Shown here one piece after another: positions 49,659 through 59,300 of a stretch of 64,000 nucleotides of DNA. Position 1 is the stretch's first letter, and each line of letters opens with the position of its first letter. The notes beneath the pieces were generated by a model. That model ran no database searches. It saw nothing but the letters and a program-made list of their open reading frames with translations, and was not told the origin of the DNA. The stretch covers positions 1 through 64,000 of the forward strand of contig NZ_LJIC01000043.1 of assembly GCF_001295845.1 (NCBI RefSeq), written 5' to 3'. The translations under genes and the position numbers were made by a program. The DNA is from Rhodopseudomonas sp. AAP120 (GTDB taxonomy: Bacteria > Pseudomonadota > Alphaproteobacteria > Rhizobiales > Xanthobacteraceae).

Positions 49659-50921
49659 CTAATCGTCCTCGGCTTCATCGCGATCCACCGCCTTGCGCGC
49701 GGTCGCGCGGCCGATCGAGCCGGTCGGGCCGTTCCAGCCGCTCGACGCGTAGGGATTGCGCTGCTGCAGCCGCGCAGCGATGACTTCACCGGGCACTGCC
49801 GCCGGCTTGCAGATGCTGCGCGCGCTACGCCGGCGCATCAGATCGACGTGGATGTGATCGTAGTGGTAGACGTTGGATCCCGGCGCCAGCACGGTGGTGA
49901 ATACCTGACACGCCGAATCCTGGACGTCGTGCAGGAACGCCTGCTCTTCCGGCAATCCCTTCCAACCGCCTTTCACGGTGATGCGACGGCCGTCGGCCAG
50001 GATGAAAGCCGCGATGTCCAGCGCGTTGCCGAACGCGTGCTCGGAAATATGCGCATTCGGATTGCCGTTCATGCCGCGGCAGGAATACGCGGAGATCTGC
50101 TTGATTTCGACCACGCGCACGCCGAACCAACGCATCGCGGCCGGCTGCACGGACTCGGCGAGCCAGCGATCCAGCGCCGAGACGATCGGGCACGCCAACG
50201 TCGCGGTCGGCTTCAGCGCGACCGGACCGACCGAGCCGGTGACGGTGCCCTGCGCCGGGCCGAGCCGCGGTAACGGCCGCTGTTCCTCGGGATAGCGCTG
50301 CGATGGGTTGGGCTCGCGCGACGCGCCGTAGCCGGTGACGTTCTCGGCCGGCGGACGCTCCCCGCCTTCTGGCGGCAGTTCGATGTCCTGCGCGGCCGGC
50401 GCGGTGCCCGGTGCACTCAGCGACACAGGGCCGCCGCGTCCATTGTCGATGCCGGCGTTCGCCCCATAGCCGCTCGGCGCGGCGCCGTAGGACGGCTGCT
50501 GCTGCGCCGGATAGCTGCGCGACTGCGCACCGTAGTTTGGCTGAGAGCCGTAGCTTGGCTGAGAGCCATAGCCTTGCTGCGCGCCGGGCCAGCGCGGCTG
50601 CGAGCCGCCGCCGACGGAAGCCGGCGGACGCAGATCGTCGGCGAAACCGATCGCGCTGCTTTCACCGAGCGCGGCGACCTTCAAAGGAAACTCGGCGCCG
50701 CACACACCGGGACCGGAGATCGGATCGATCCGGACCAGATCCGGCCCCTCCTTGACGGCGCCGGATTTCAGACAAGCGACCTCGGCCTCGGCTCGCCAGG
50801 GCTCGCGCTCGGCGGTCTGAAACAGACCGCGTCCACAACCAGCAAGCGATACGAGGACGATGGAGCCGACGAGATACAAACGAACTCCGCGCGTCATGCG
50901 CGCACAGTCGCTCAATCTCAT
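49659..50921 (-). CDS. Extensin-like lipoprotein with DD-peptidase-like C-terminal domain
   Basis: A 420-residue lipoprotein with lipobox VSLAGC (Cys29). A Gly/Ser/Tyr/Gln-rich repeat region (about 110-160, units such as YGSQPSYGSQPNYG) is followed by a C-terminal extensin-like domain (about 240-395). That domain has ISEHAFGNALDI and YHYDHIHVDL, resembling the SxHxxGxAxD and HxH zinc motifs of VanY/MepA-type peptidases, which suggests peptidoglycan cleavage. ATG at 50921 lies inside a 14-bp palindrome (50917-50930); the in-frame ATG at 50897 is an equally good start. Confidence 0.85.
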   Translation of the reverse strand: MRLSDCARMTRGVRLYLVGSIVLVSLAGCGRGLFQTAEREPWRAEAEVACLKSGAVKEGPDLVRIDPISGPGVCGAEFPLKVAALGESSAIGFADDLRPPASVGGGSQPRWPGAQQGYGSQPSYGSQPNYGAQSRSYPAQQQPSYGAAPSGYGANAGIDNGRGGPVSLSAPGTAPAAQDIELPPEGGERPPAENVTGYGASREPNPSQRYPEEQRPLPRLGPAQGTVTGSVGPVALKPTATLACPIVSALDRWLAESVQPAAMRWFGVRVVEIKQISAYSCRGMNGNPNAHISEHAFGNALDIAAFILADGRRITVKGGWKGLPEEQAFLHDVQDSACQVFTTVLAPGSNVYHYDHIHVDLMRRRSARSICKPAAVPGEVIAARLQQRNPYASSGWNGPTGSIGRATARKAVDRDEAEDD

Positions 50922-50930
50922 TAATGAGAA
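50917..50930. promoter_or_regulatory. 14-bp palindrome at the extensin-like gene start
   Basis: TCTCATTAATGAGA is a perfect palindrome covering the first candidate start codon. The overlapping TTAA-TGAGAAT-TGAA (50921-50935) is one mismatch from the CtrA consensus TTAA-N7-TTAA. This could be an operator; it is weak evidence on its own. Confidence 0.35.
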
Positions 50931-51141
50931 TTGAATGGTATTGCGTTAGTTGCCGTTAACCATAAGCGGCGCATCGAACTTGTTAGTTGGTGGTGCGCCG
51001 CAAGCCTTTCACCACGTGGCGCGGCCGGCCTTGGCCCGCCAGCCATGTCGTCAGCGCTGTTCGGCCTCACATGCACAGATGCCCGGGGCCAGCCCGGGCA
51101 TCACGATCAGATTGATGAACGTCCGTGTGGACTCGTCGCAG

Positions 51142-53097
51142 TTACGCCGCCCGCACCTCGCGCAGGAACGCCTCGACCTGAGACTTGAGCGTTTCGCCGG
51201 TGTGCGACAGCTCGGTCGCAGAGTCGACGACCTGGGCGGCGGCGACGCCGGTTTCGCGCGCGGCGTCGCTGACATGCACGATGTTGCTCGACACTTCGGT
51301 GGTCGAGCGTGCGGCCTCGGCGACGTTGTGGGCGATCTCGCGCGTCGCTGTGCCCTGCTCGCGCACGGCGCTGGCGATCGCCGTGGCGATCTCGTTGACG
51401 CGGCTGATGATGGTGGTGATGCCCTCGATCGCTGTGACCGAACTCTGCGTCGCGACCTGGATCGCGCCGACCTGCGACGAGATCTCCTCGGTCGCCTTCG
51501 AGGTCTGTTCCGCGAGCGCCTTGACCTCGGCGGCGACCACCGCGAAGCCGCGGCCGGCTTCGCCCGCGCGGGCCGCTTCGATCGTCGCATTGAGCGCCAG
51601 CAGATTGGTCTGCGAAGCGATGTCGCTAATCAGTGTCACCACCTCGCCGATCTTCTGCGCCGCTTCGGCGAGGCCCTTCACTTCTTCATTGGTACGGCTG
51701 GCCTGCCCGGCGGCTTCGCTCGCGACCTGCGCGGACTGATCGACATGCTTGCCGATCTCGGCGATCGAAGCGTCGAGTTCCTCGACCGCGGCGGCGACCG
51801 CTTGCGCGTTCGAGGTAGCCTCTGAAGATGCACTGGTGGCGGCGCTGATGCGTCGCTCGGATTCGGTGGCGGTGCCGGCCATGGAATCCGCAGTGCAGCG
51901 CAGTTCCGTTGCGGCCGAGCCGACCAGTTGCACCGCGGTGCCGACTCTGGCTTCGAACCGCGCCGCGAGTTCGAGCATCGTGTTGCGGCGCTCGCTCTCA
52001 TGCGCGATGCGCTGCTCGTCCTGTGCCGCACGCAGCCGCTCGGTTTCGATCAGGCTCTCCTTGAAGACTTCGACCGTGCGCGCCATCGAGCCGACTTCGT
52101 CGCGGCGGTTGCAGCCGGGGACCTCGACGGCGTGGCGCCCCTGGCTGATCTCCCGCATCGCGCCTTCGAGCGCCTGGATCGGCTTGGCCATGCCGCGGCC
52201 CAGCCAGACCGCAATCGCCGCCGCCGCGAGCGCTGCGCACAGCGTCGCCAGCGCCAACCACTCCATCGCGCTGTCGGTGAGCGCCGCATAGGCGCTGGCG
52301 TCCCGCACGATTTGCATCACCGCGACAGGCGCGCCAGAGTAGTTCTTGATCTGCCCGAACGACACGCCGGTCGCCGTGCCGCCATCGTCGCTTTTGCGGA
52401 TCACCAGTTCGCCGGCCATCGCGCGACGAACCGCATCGGCATCGGGCACCAAGCCCGGAATCGACGAGGCGATGACGTTGATCTTGTCTCCAACGGGCTG
52501 CAGGATCGCAACATCGACACCGAACCGAGACTTCATCCGCGCGACGAAATTGGCACCGAAGGGCGAGCCGACGTCCATTGTCCCGATCAGGCCCTTGGCA
52601 TCGACGATCGGCGCAGTGCCGAACACCGTGAGATTGTCGCGGCCGGGCTCGATTCCGCCCTCCGCACGCGCCTTCGACAGCGCCTCGACCACCATCTTGC
52701 GCCGGCCCGAAACGTCATCGCCGAAGGCGTCCGGCTTGTGGACCCGGGCAAACGTCACCGATGGCGGAACCTGGATGGTGATCAGATCGAGCCCGCGCGG
52801 CGCCAGCTTGCCGTGCGCCTCTTTCATCAGAGCGACGGTGGCGTCACGATTGCCGGCGCGCACCGCCTCCTTGACCGTCTGCATCGCCGCAAGGGTTTCG
52901 CTGACCGCCAGCGTCGTCCGGGTCTCGGCCTCGATCGCACCGACCAGATTGGCGTAGTCGCTGCGCAGCTCCCGCTCCAGCGCCACGTCGATGGTCGCCT
53001 GCTGGCGCCAGAAACTGAATCCGGCCAGCATCGCACACGAACCGATCGCCACCAGCGTGATCGCCACGATCATGCGTGCCGAAATCGACTTCAGCAT
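51142..53097 (-). CDS. Methyl-accepting chemotaxis protein with periplasmic Cache-type sensor
   Basis: A 651-residue chemoreceptor. Transmembrane helix 1 (about 10-29), a periplasmic sensor of about 245 residues resembling dCache_3, helix 2 (about 277-300), a HAMP domain, and the cytoplasmic signalling hairpin with [20 protein letters not shown] and [15 protein letters not shown] near 497-532. It has no C-terminal NWETF-type pentapeptide, so adaptation likely relies on other receptors. Ligand unknown. ATG at 53097 follows AGGGGAC. No che genes are nearby. Confidence 0.93.
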   Translation of the reverse strand: MLKSISARMIVAITLVAIGSCAMLAGFSFWRQQATIDVALERELRSDYANLVGAIEAETRTTLAVSETLAAMQTVKEAVRAGNRDATVALMKEAHGKLAPRGLDLITIQVPPSVTFARVHKPDAFGDDVSGRRKMVVEALSKARAEGGIEPGRDNLTVFGTAPIVDAKGLIGTMDVGSPFGANFVARMKSRFGVDVAILQPVGDKINVIASSIPGLVPDADAVRRAMAGELVIRKSDDGGTATGVSFGQIKNYSGAPVAVMQIVRDASAYAALTDSAMEWLALATLCAALAAAAIAVWLGRGMAKPIQALEGAMREISQGRHAVEVPGCNRRDEVGSMARTVEVFKESLIETERLRAAQDEQRIAHESERRNTMLELAARFEARVGTAVQLVGSAATELRCTADSMAGTATESERRISAATSASSEATSNAQAVAAAVEELDASIAEIGKHVDQSAQVASEAAGQASRTNEEVKGLAEAAQKIGEVVTLISDIASQTNLLALNATIEAARAGEAGRGFAVVAAEVKALAEQTSKATEEISSQVGAIQVATQSSVTAIEGITTIISRVNEIATAIASAVREQGTATREIAHNVAEAARSTTEVSSNIVHVSDAARETGVAAAQVVDSATELSHTGETLKSQVEAFLREVRAA

Positions 53098-53313
53098 CGA
53101 TGAGTCCCCTATCTGCTTGCACGCCGCATACTCGCGCGGCCACACCCAACCATCAGAGGTAAACGTGTAGTTGCAGAGAAAGAACAGAATGTTAACGACG
53201 GGAACCGATCTCGATATACACGAAATCCGACACAGCGCCGGCAGTAAGGTTGATCGGTTAGGTTAAGACGGCAATTTCGTTGACCCCCGCGGCCCAGATG
53301 CTCAATTGGCCGC

Positions 53314-53550
53314 ATGATGAAGGACGACGACTACGAACTCGACTCCTCCGGCAACAGGGTGCTGATCGGCCTCACGTCAGAAGAAACGGCCGAGTTCTTC
53401 CGGCTGGACGAGATCATCAGCAAGAGCGGACCGCCGCCGGCGATCGAGGACGATTGGTACCGGCCGGAAGACCGCCGCTGGCTCGAACTCTACGAAAAGC
53501 ACGAATCCGCCCGCCGCCCGTTCCTCAAGAGCAGCAAGACGATGCATTGA
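53314..53550 (+). CDS. Small hypothetical acidic protein (78 aa)
   Basis: A 78-residue charged protein (MMKDDDYELDSSGNRVL, then LTSEETAEFFRLDEIIS) with no signal or membrane segment. I do not recognise it, although TSEETAEFFRLDE followed by WLELYEKHE looks like a genuine folded helical protein. It lies between the chemoreceptor and autotransporter genes on the opposite strand. Confidence 0.6.
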   Translation: MMKDDDYELDSSGNRVLIGLTSEETAEFFRLDEIISKSGPPPAIEDDWYRPEDRRWLELYEKHESARRPFLKSSKTMH

Positions 53551-53586
53551 GCCGGCGCTCCGGCATTCCGCCGGGCCCGGCCGCAA

Positions 53587-56500
53587 TCACCACGCGTAGC
53601 GCAGCACGCCCTTGCCGGCGTAGCTGCGGGTGACCTCGGAGAATTCGCCCTCGAAGCTGGCGCCGACCGAGAAACCGTTGAGCCAGTTGATGTCCGCCGA
53701 CACCGTGGTGAGCGCGGCGTCGGCCGCCGGGCGGGCACCGCCCACCACGAAGCTGGCGCCCGGCAGCGCCTGGAAGGTCGCCGTGACCGAGCGATCGATG
53801 TCGAACTCGTGCGCCCAGGCGGCGCGGCCGCGCAGCGTCAGCAATGCACCGTCCAACGCGAACGATTTGTCGCCGCGCAGGCCGAGTTCGCTGCGCGTCG
53901 ACGTCGCGGTTCGGGCATCGTAGCCGAGCGCGAACACGCCGCTGCCGCTCACCGCCTGCTCCGCATAGGCCGGCAAATCGAACGCCGTGACCTGCGCGGC
54001 GGCGTAGGGCGTCAGGCCGACGCCGCCGATCACCGGCGCAACCCAGCGATGACCGGCTTCCACCCGTGCCGAGTAGGCATTGGCGTTGAAGCTGGCGCGC
54101 AGCTGATTGAAGCCGCCGATGCCGATAGTCCGCTCGGTCGTGATGTCCTGCCAGCCGTAAGCCGCCGCTGCCGTGAGATAGCTGGCGCCGATGCGATGGC
54201 GGATGAAGCCGCCGACCTGCATCAGATCCGAGCGCCCCGACCCCAGCCCGTTGGCGAGGCCGAATTGCGTGGCGCCACCGGCCATCGCCAAGCCGGCCAC
54301 CGTCTGCGGCGACAGCCAGTAATCCGCGCCCGCGGCGATGCCGGCGAGTCGGCTGGTCGCCGTGGCCGAACCGAGTGTGGCATTGCCGTCTGTCGTCTGC
54401 GAGCCGCCGAAGCCGGCGCCCCACGTCACCCAGCGCGGTTCGAACGACGGCAGCGCGCCGGCCTTGCCGATCATCGCATGCGCATCACGAACACCGGCGG
54501 GCTGCGCTGCGTCGACGAACGCCATTGGTGCCGACGTTGCGTCCGGCGCGCCGCGGCCGTTGCTGAATGGATCGGTCAGCACGCCCATGAACAGGTCCAT
54601 CGCGGTGAAGGTCGATTGCTGCGCGCCGGTCGGCGTCTCCCCGGAAGCGATGCTGAGCCCTGCCGGCGTCAGCGCGCCGAAGACGATCGGGATGCTGCCC
54701 GTGCGTACGAAGTAATTGCTCAGCGCGTTGGCGACCTGAGTCTGATTGCCGTTCAGGCCGCTGTTGATCACCGGCGGTGTAGGTCCGGGCGGGGTCGGCG
54801 GCGTGTAGTCCAGCACCAGATTGAGGTAGGCGTTGTTGGCGTCGTAGCCGAGGCTCGACTTGAAGCCGGACGGCAGGTTGGTGTTCACCAGCGAGCCGAA
54901 CGTGCCGACCACGCCGCCGGTCGCATTGACGATGGTATATTGTCGGTCGACATAGCCACCGCTGGCGAACGACGCGTTCACCGTCGCACCACCGAGTGTC
55001 GCCGTGCCGCTGACATTGACGCGGTCCGCATTGGTCGGCGACACTTCGACCATGTAGCTCGACGCCGCCGTGAAGGTCAGGTTGCCGCTGACGTTGAGCG
55101 TGCCGATCGAATTGCCCGGCGCCAGCGCGCCGCCGTTGATCAGCGTGGTGCCGACCGTGCCGTTGCCGCCGAGCGCCGCGCCGGCATTCACCGTGGTCAG
55201 CGACGACGACGCGATCGAGCCGTTGACGCTGAGCGAGCCGGCCTCGACCGTGGTCCCGCCCGTGTAGCTGCTGATTCCGGCGAGCGACAGATTGCCGGCG
55301 CCGCGCTTGATCACTTGGCCGCTGCCCGAAACAACGCCGCCGAAGCTTGTCGCGTCGGAGCGATTGAACGCCAACGTCGCGCTGTTGCTGATATTGCCGG
55401 CCAGCGAACCCGAGGTGCCGCCGTCGCCGATCTGCAGGGTGCCGGCGGAGATCGTGGTGCCACCGGTATAGGTGCTGGCGCCGGTCAGGCTCAGCGTGCC
55501 GGCGCCGAGCTTGGTGAGATTGCCGCTGCCGGAGATGACGCCGCCGAAGCCGATCGCATCGGAGCGATTGAACGCCAAAGTCCCCCGGTTGTCGACATTG
55601 CCGACGATGGAGCCCGACGTGCCGCCGTTGCCGATCTGCAGCGTGCCGTTGGAAACCCGCGTTCCCCCGGTGTAGGTGTTCGCTCCGGTCAAAGTGAAAG
55701 TGCCGTTGCCGTTGCTGAAGACCCGCAACTGGCCAGTACCGGAAATCGCACCGTTGAAGCTGTGGTCGTCGATGCGGGCGAATTCCAGAATGCCGTTGTT
55801 GACGACATTGCCGACGAGAGACCCCGTCGTGCCGCCGCTGCCGATCTGCAGGAACGAGCCGCTGCTGATCGTCGTACCGCCGGTGTAGGTTTGCGCACCA
55901 GCGAGCAGCAGCGCGGTGGTGCCGAGCAAGGTGACGCTGCCGGTACCCGAGATGACGCTATTCCCTAAGCCGGTCGAGTCCGAGCGTGCGAACACCAGGG
56001 CCCCATCGTTGACGATGTTCCCCACGATCGAACCGGTGGTGCCGCCATCGCCGATCTGCAGCGTCCCGGCATTGATCGTGGTGCCGCCGGTGTAGGTGTT
56101 GGTGCCGGTCAGCACCACCGTGCCGGAGCCATCCTTGGTCAGCTGGCCGGAGCCCGAGATGTTGCCGGCAACTTCCAGCGCCCCGGCGCGATCGAAGGCG
56201 AGCGTGGCATTGTTGACGATGTCGCCGGTGATCGAGCCGGTCGTACCACCGTCGCCGATCTGCAGTGTGCCGGCGGAGATCGTCGTCCCGCCTGTGTAGA
56301 TGCTGTTTCCCGTCAAAGTCAGCGTGCCGGAGCCCACCTTGCCGAGCACAAGCGGCGCGTCGCCGTCACGCAGCACCCCGGAAAATGTGGTGGATGTCCC
56401 CAAGGTACCGACATTCACGGTTTGAACAGTCCCGGTCGTGCCCCGAAACGCGGCGACCGTGCCGTCGCCCGAGAGAGCACCTATGTCGACATGCCCTATG

Positions 56501-57072
56501 TCCGTGCGCAGATACAGAATTCCATTGTTTACGATCTGCGCGGTTCCTCCGGATGCATTCTCGCTAAACAGCATCACGCCGCCGGAAGTCACCTCGATCG
56601 TCGCGTTGCCGGCGGTGCTCGTGCCGCGGAAGTCGATTTGCGCCCCTCCGGAACCCACGACGAAATTCTGTGCGACGCTCGTATTGTTGACGATGCCAGC
56701 GCCGTAGAAATTCAAGTCGCTGCTGGCCCCCAGTGAAATCGTGTAGGACGGCGCTCCCGCATTGAAGGTGAAGCCCGCCGCACTGTAGGAACCGGAAATG
56801 GCCACCGCCGCCGGAGCGCCGTTATTCGTAAACACCGCGGTGGCCGAGGCGTCCGGCACAGCGGCCGGACCGCTCCAGTTGGCGGCCGTGCCGTAATCCG
56901 AACTGGTGCCGCCGACCCAGACCTGCTGGGCGGCTGCCGGGAACGCAACCGCGACCAGAGCGGTGCAAGCCAGCAAGGACGAAAGCACGCGTCGGCGGCA
57001 CACGATGTGAGTCCGACACGTCGCGACCCGCGACAACGGCCCGCTACAAAATTTCTGGTTCTGCACGCCCAC
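53587..57072 (-). CDS. Type V autotransporter with passenger-associated repeats
   Basis: A 1161-residue outer-membrane autotransporter. An extended signal region (1-48, CRRRVLSSLLACTALVAVAF then AAAQQ) precedes a beta-helical passenger containing five near-identical units of about 66 residues (roughly 255-600) with the core TYTGGTTISAGTLQIGDGG (passenger-associated transport repeats). A C-terminal autotransporter beta-barrel (about 875-1161) ends in an aromatic residue, KGVLRYAW. Role unknown, probably adhesion or surface display. It is divergent from a LysR regulator. Confidence 0.92.
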   Translation of the reverse strand: MGVQNQKFCSGPLSRVATCRTHIVCRRRVLSSLLACTALVAVAFPAAAQQVWVGGTSSDYGTAANWSGPAAVPDASATAVFTNNGAPAAVAISGSYSAAGFTFNAGAPSYTISLGASSDLNFYGAGIVNNTSVAQNFVVGSGGAQIDFRGTSTAGNATIEVTSGGVMLFSENASGGTAQIVNNGILYLRTDIGHVDIGALSGDGTVAAFRGTTGTVQTVNVGTLGTSTTFSGVLRDGDAPLVLGKVGSGTLTLTGNSIYTGGTTISAGTLQIGDGGTTGSITGDIVNNATLAFDRAGALEVAGNISGSGQLTKDGSGTVVLTGTNTYTGGTTINAGTLQIGDGGTTGSIVGNIVNDGALVFARSDSTGLGNSVISGTGSVTLLGTTALLLAGAQTYTGGTTISSGSFLQIGSGGTTGSLVGNVVNNGILEFARIDDHSFNGAISGTGQLRVFSNGNGTFTLTGANTYTGGTRVSNGTLQIGNGGTSGSIVGNVDNRGTLAFNRSDAIGFGGVISGSGNLTKLGAGTLSLTGASTYTGGTTISAGTLQIGDGGTSGSLAGNISNSATLAFNRSDATSFGGVVSGSGQVIKRGAGNLSLAGISSYTGGTTVEAGSLSVNGSIASSSLTTVNAGAALGGNGTVGTTLINGGALAPGNSIGTLNVSGNLTFTAASSYMVEVSPTNADRVNVSGTATLGGATVNASFASGGYVDRQYTIVNATGGVVGTFGSLVNTNLPSGFKSSLGYDANNAYLNLVLDYTPPTPPGPTPPVINSGLNGNQTQVANALSNYFVRTGSIPIVFGALTPAGLSIASGETPTGAQQSTFTAMDLFMGVLTDPFSNGRGAPDATSAPMAFVDAAQPAGVRDAHAMIGKAGALPSFEPRWVTWGAGFGGSQTTDGNATLGSATATSRLAGIAAGADYWLSPQTVAGLAMAGGATQFGLANGLGSGRSDLMQVGGFIRHRIGASYLTAAAAYGWQDITTERTIGIGGFNQLRASFNANAYSARVEAGHRWVAPVIGGVGLTPYAAAQVTAFDLPAYAEQAVSGSGVFALGYDARTATSTRSELGLRGDKSFALDGALLTLRGRAAWAHEFDIDRSVTATFQALPGASFVVGGARPAADAALTTVSADINWLNGFSVGASFEGEFSEVTRSYAGKGVLRYAW
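55250..56310 (-). repeat. Tandem coding repeats in the autotransporter passenger
   Basis: Five units of about 66 codons, each with the core YTGGTTISAGTLQIGDGGT followed by GSIVGNIVNNGTLAF and ISGSGQLTKLG-like segments. A sixth partial unit retains only YTGGTTVEAGSLSV. Units differ by scattered substitutions, so slipped-strand variation in copy number is plausible. Confidence 0.85.
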
Positions 57073-57124
57073 GCCCCATCACCTCGCAGATCACGAATGA
57101 CCTGTTTCAGGAATCAACCTAAAG

Positions 57125-57143
57125 GTTCATGATTGGGATGAAC
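57125..57143. promoter_or_regulatory. Inverted repeat between autotransporter and LysR genes
   Basis: GTTCAT-GATTGGG-ATGAAC is a 19-bp imperfect-centre palindrome containing T-N11-A, the LysR consensus. It is 53 bp upstream of the autotransporter start and 185 bp upstream of the lysR start, so it is a likely operator of the neighbouring LysR protein. Confidence 0.6.
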
Positions 57144-57327
57144 AATTGCGTCTGCGAATAGCAACCATCGACCACGCGAATAATGGAACCGCATCGCCGC
57201 TGCAGAAGGAATGAGCGCCCGGATTCACACAAGCTGCGGAGTAGCTTCGCGATCTGTTCGTCGTGAGCAGTGATGCTGCCACTTCCGCTGCGACCCTTCA
57301 CCCCATCAACAACAAAAACGGTGCCAA

Positions 57328-58278
57328 ATGGGGACGATCAATCTGCGCAAGGTCGATCTCAATCTGCTGATTGTATTCGACGCGGTCTATTCGACCGGCA
57401 ACATCAGTCACGCCGCGCGGCAGTTGGCGCTGAGCCAGCCCGCAGTATCGAACGCGTTGACGCGGCTGCGCGAGCATCTCGACGATCCGTTGTTCGTGCG
57501 CTCCGGACGCGGCGTCGAGCCGACGCTGCGGTCGCAGCAGATGATCGAACCCTTACGTGAGGCGCTCCGCCTGATTCGCCAGCAGTTCGACGGCGAGCGC
57601 AGGCTCGAGCTCGGCTCCTACAAGCGCACCTTCCGGATCGTCATCGCCGACATGCTCGAGGGGCTGCTGATGCCGCCGCTGCTGCGCGAGATCGCCGCCC
57701 ATGCGCCGCAGATCACGATCGAGTCGCGCCCGTCGTGGAACTCGAGCGTCACCGACGATATCCTGGCCGGCACACTCGATCTGGCCTGCTACGTCTTTCC
57801 GGTCAGTGCGCCGGGTCTGGTCTTCGAGACGATCTGCCCGTGCGACTACATCGTGGTGGCGCGCCGCGGCCATCCGCAGATCGGCGCCGAGCTCGACACG
57901 GAGACCTTCCTGGCCCTCGAGCAGGTCGCGCCGATTCCGGAGCTGCGCAGCCACAGCACGATCGATCGCGACATCACCATCGGCGGCGGCGTGCGGCGGA
58001 TCGCCTATATGGTTCACAAGGCATGGTCGATCCCGGCGGTTGTCGGCAGCACCGATCTGATCGGAATTCTGCCGCGACGCTTCGCCGAACTGATGGCGCC
58101 GAAATTCGGTCTGCAGATCTTCGAGTCCCCGGTGCCGATCTCGCCGCAGGATTATCATCTGATCTGGCACCAGCGAAACACCGATGACCCGGGCCACCGC
58201 TGGCTGCGCGAAGCCATGCTGAAGACGCTGCGAGCGGACGCCCGCTCCGGGCTGGTCCCGGCCGCGAGCGCGTGCTAG
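57328..58278 (+). CDS. LysR-family transcriptional regulator (NodD/SyrM-like length)
   Basis: A 316-residue regulator. The winged helix-turn-helix (about 8-66) has NLLIVFDAVYSTGNISHAARQL and LSQPAVSNALTRLREHLDDPLFVRSG. The rest is a periplasmic-binding-like effector domain (SWNSSVTDDILAGTLDLAC). The sequence style is that of the NodD/LeuO-like subgroup. It is divergent from the autotransporter gene, which it may control. Effector unknown. Start fits MGTINLRKVDLNLL, preceded by a weak ribosome binding site. Confidence 0.9.
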   Translation: MGTINLRKVDLNLLIVFDAVYSTGNISHAARQLALSQPAVSNALTRLREHLDDPLFVRSGRGVEPTLRSQQMIEPLREALRLIRQQFDGERRLELGSYKRTFRIVIADMLEGLLMPPLLREIAAHAPQITIESRPSWNSSVTDDILAGTLDLACYVFPVSAPGLVFETICPCDYIVVARRGHPQIGAELDTETFLALEQVAPIPELRSHSTIDRDITIGGGVRRIAYMVHKAWSIPAVVGSTDLIGILPRRFAELMAPKFGLQIFESPVPISPQDYHLIWHQRNTDDPGHRWLREAMLKTLRADARSGLVPAASAC

Positions 58279-58313
58279 CGGTTCCCGCAACAACAGCGGG
58301 GAGATGGAACGCG

Positions 58314-58946
58314 ATGATCGAGGCGGTGATCTGGGATTTTGGCGGAGTGCTCACGAGTTCGCCGTTCGAGGCGTTCGCACGCTTCGAGGCCGAGCGCGGA
58401 TTGCCCGCGGACATCATCCGCCGCACCAACGCCGCCAACCACCTTGAAAACGCCTGGGCGAAATTCGAACGCGCCGAAGTCGATCTCGACGCTTTCGACG
58501 CGCTGTTCGCCGCCGAGTCGCTGGCGCTCGGCGCCGAGGTGCGCGGCAAGGACGTCATCGCGCTGTTGTTCGGCGAGCTGCGCCCCGACATGGTGGAGGC
58601 GCTGCGCCGGGTCAAGCAGACCTGCAAGACCGGCTGCATCACCAACAATCTGCCGGCGAACGCGATCGGCTCGACCTCCGGCCGCACGCTGTACGTCGCC
58701 GAAGTGATGACGCTGTTCGATCACGTCATCGAGTCCGCCAAGATCGGCCTGCGCAAGCCCGATCCGCGGATCTACCAGATGATGACCGACAAGCTCGGCG
58801 TCGATCCGAAGCGCTGCGTCTATCTCGACGACCTCGGCGTCAACCTGAAGCCGGCGCGCGAGATGGGCATGACCACCATCAAAGTCAGCAGCGCCGCGCA
58901 GGCGATCACCGACCTCGAGGCCGCGACAGGGCTGAAGCTGCGCTAA
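58314..58946 (+). CDS. HAD-IA family hydrolase-like protein
   Basis: A 210-residue HAD-fold protein. Motif I reads VIWDFGGVLTS (Asp8, but Gly10 where phosphatases usually have a second Asp). Motif II is ITNN, motif III has the Lys in KIGLRKPDPRIY, and motif IV is VYLDDLGVN. The DxGG form is shared by YihX/ACAD10-like and epoxide-hydrolase-associated HAD domains. It may act on sugar phosphates, but its substrate is unknown. The ATG at 58314 follows GGGGAGATGG, and the gene begins 35 bases after the lysR stop. Confidence 0.85.
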   Translation: MIEAVIWDFGGVLTSSPFEAFARFEAERGLPADIIRRTNAANHLENAWAKFERAEVDLDAFDALFAAESLALGAEVRGKDVIALLFGELRPDMVEALRRVKQTCKTGCITNNLPANAIGSTSGRTLYVAEVMTLFDHVIESAKIGLRKPDPRIYQMMTDKLGVDPKRCVYLDDLGVNLKPAREMGMTTIKVSSAAQAITDLEAATGLKLR

Positions 58947-58995
58947 GCTTGACGCGCGGTCGGCTCGGCCCGCCGCGCGGAAAACTGAACGGCGC

Positions 58996-59196
58996 TCAGC
59001 CCTTCTTCGCCAACTTCTTCTCGACTGTCTTGCGGACGTTGCCGACCTTCTTGACGGCCTTCTTCACAGCCGGCGCCGAACGGCCCGTCTTCTTGGCTTC
59101 GTAGCGGACTTCGTAGTCCTGCCCGCCGGCGACGCGCGCCCGGTCCTGCTTACGTCCGCGGGCGGTCGTGGTCTTGGTGGTCTTCTTCGCAGCCAT
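58996..59196 (-). CDS. Small DUF3606 protein
   Basis: A 66-residue very basic protein. An Ala/Lys/Thr-rich N terminus precedes the DUF3606 core DYEVRYEAKKTGRSAPAVKK and a Lys-rich C-terminal helix. DUF3606 proteins are small, widespread in rhizobial and Nitrobacteraceae genomes and of unknown function; the charge suggests nucleic-acid binding. CAGGAGGACAGG before the ATG is a strong ribosome binding site. The longer open frame upstream runs into repeat DNA and is left out. Confidence 0.8.
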   Translation of the reverse strand: MAAKKTTKTTTARGRKQDRARVAGGQDYEVRYEAKKTGRSAPAVKKAVKKVGNVRKTVEKKLAKKG

Positions 59197-59300
59197 CCTG
59201 TCCTCCTGATGTTGCCGACGAAGCAACGCAGTCAGGAATCGCAGGTTCCGCAAATTCGCCTCGAGCCAGAGCGCAGGCCGGTTCAGCACAGCACTCGCCC

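Noticed and set aside
53809-55968. 719-residue plus-strand open frame within the autotransporter
   Set aside because: It is antisense to the repeat-bearing passenger and barrel of a clear autotransporter; its Arg/Ala/Asp repeats simply mirror them.
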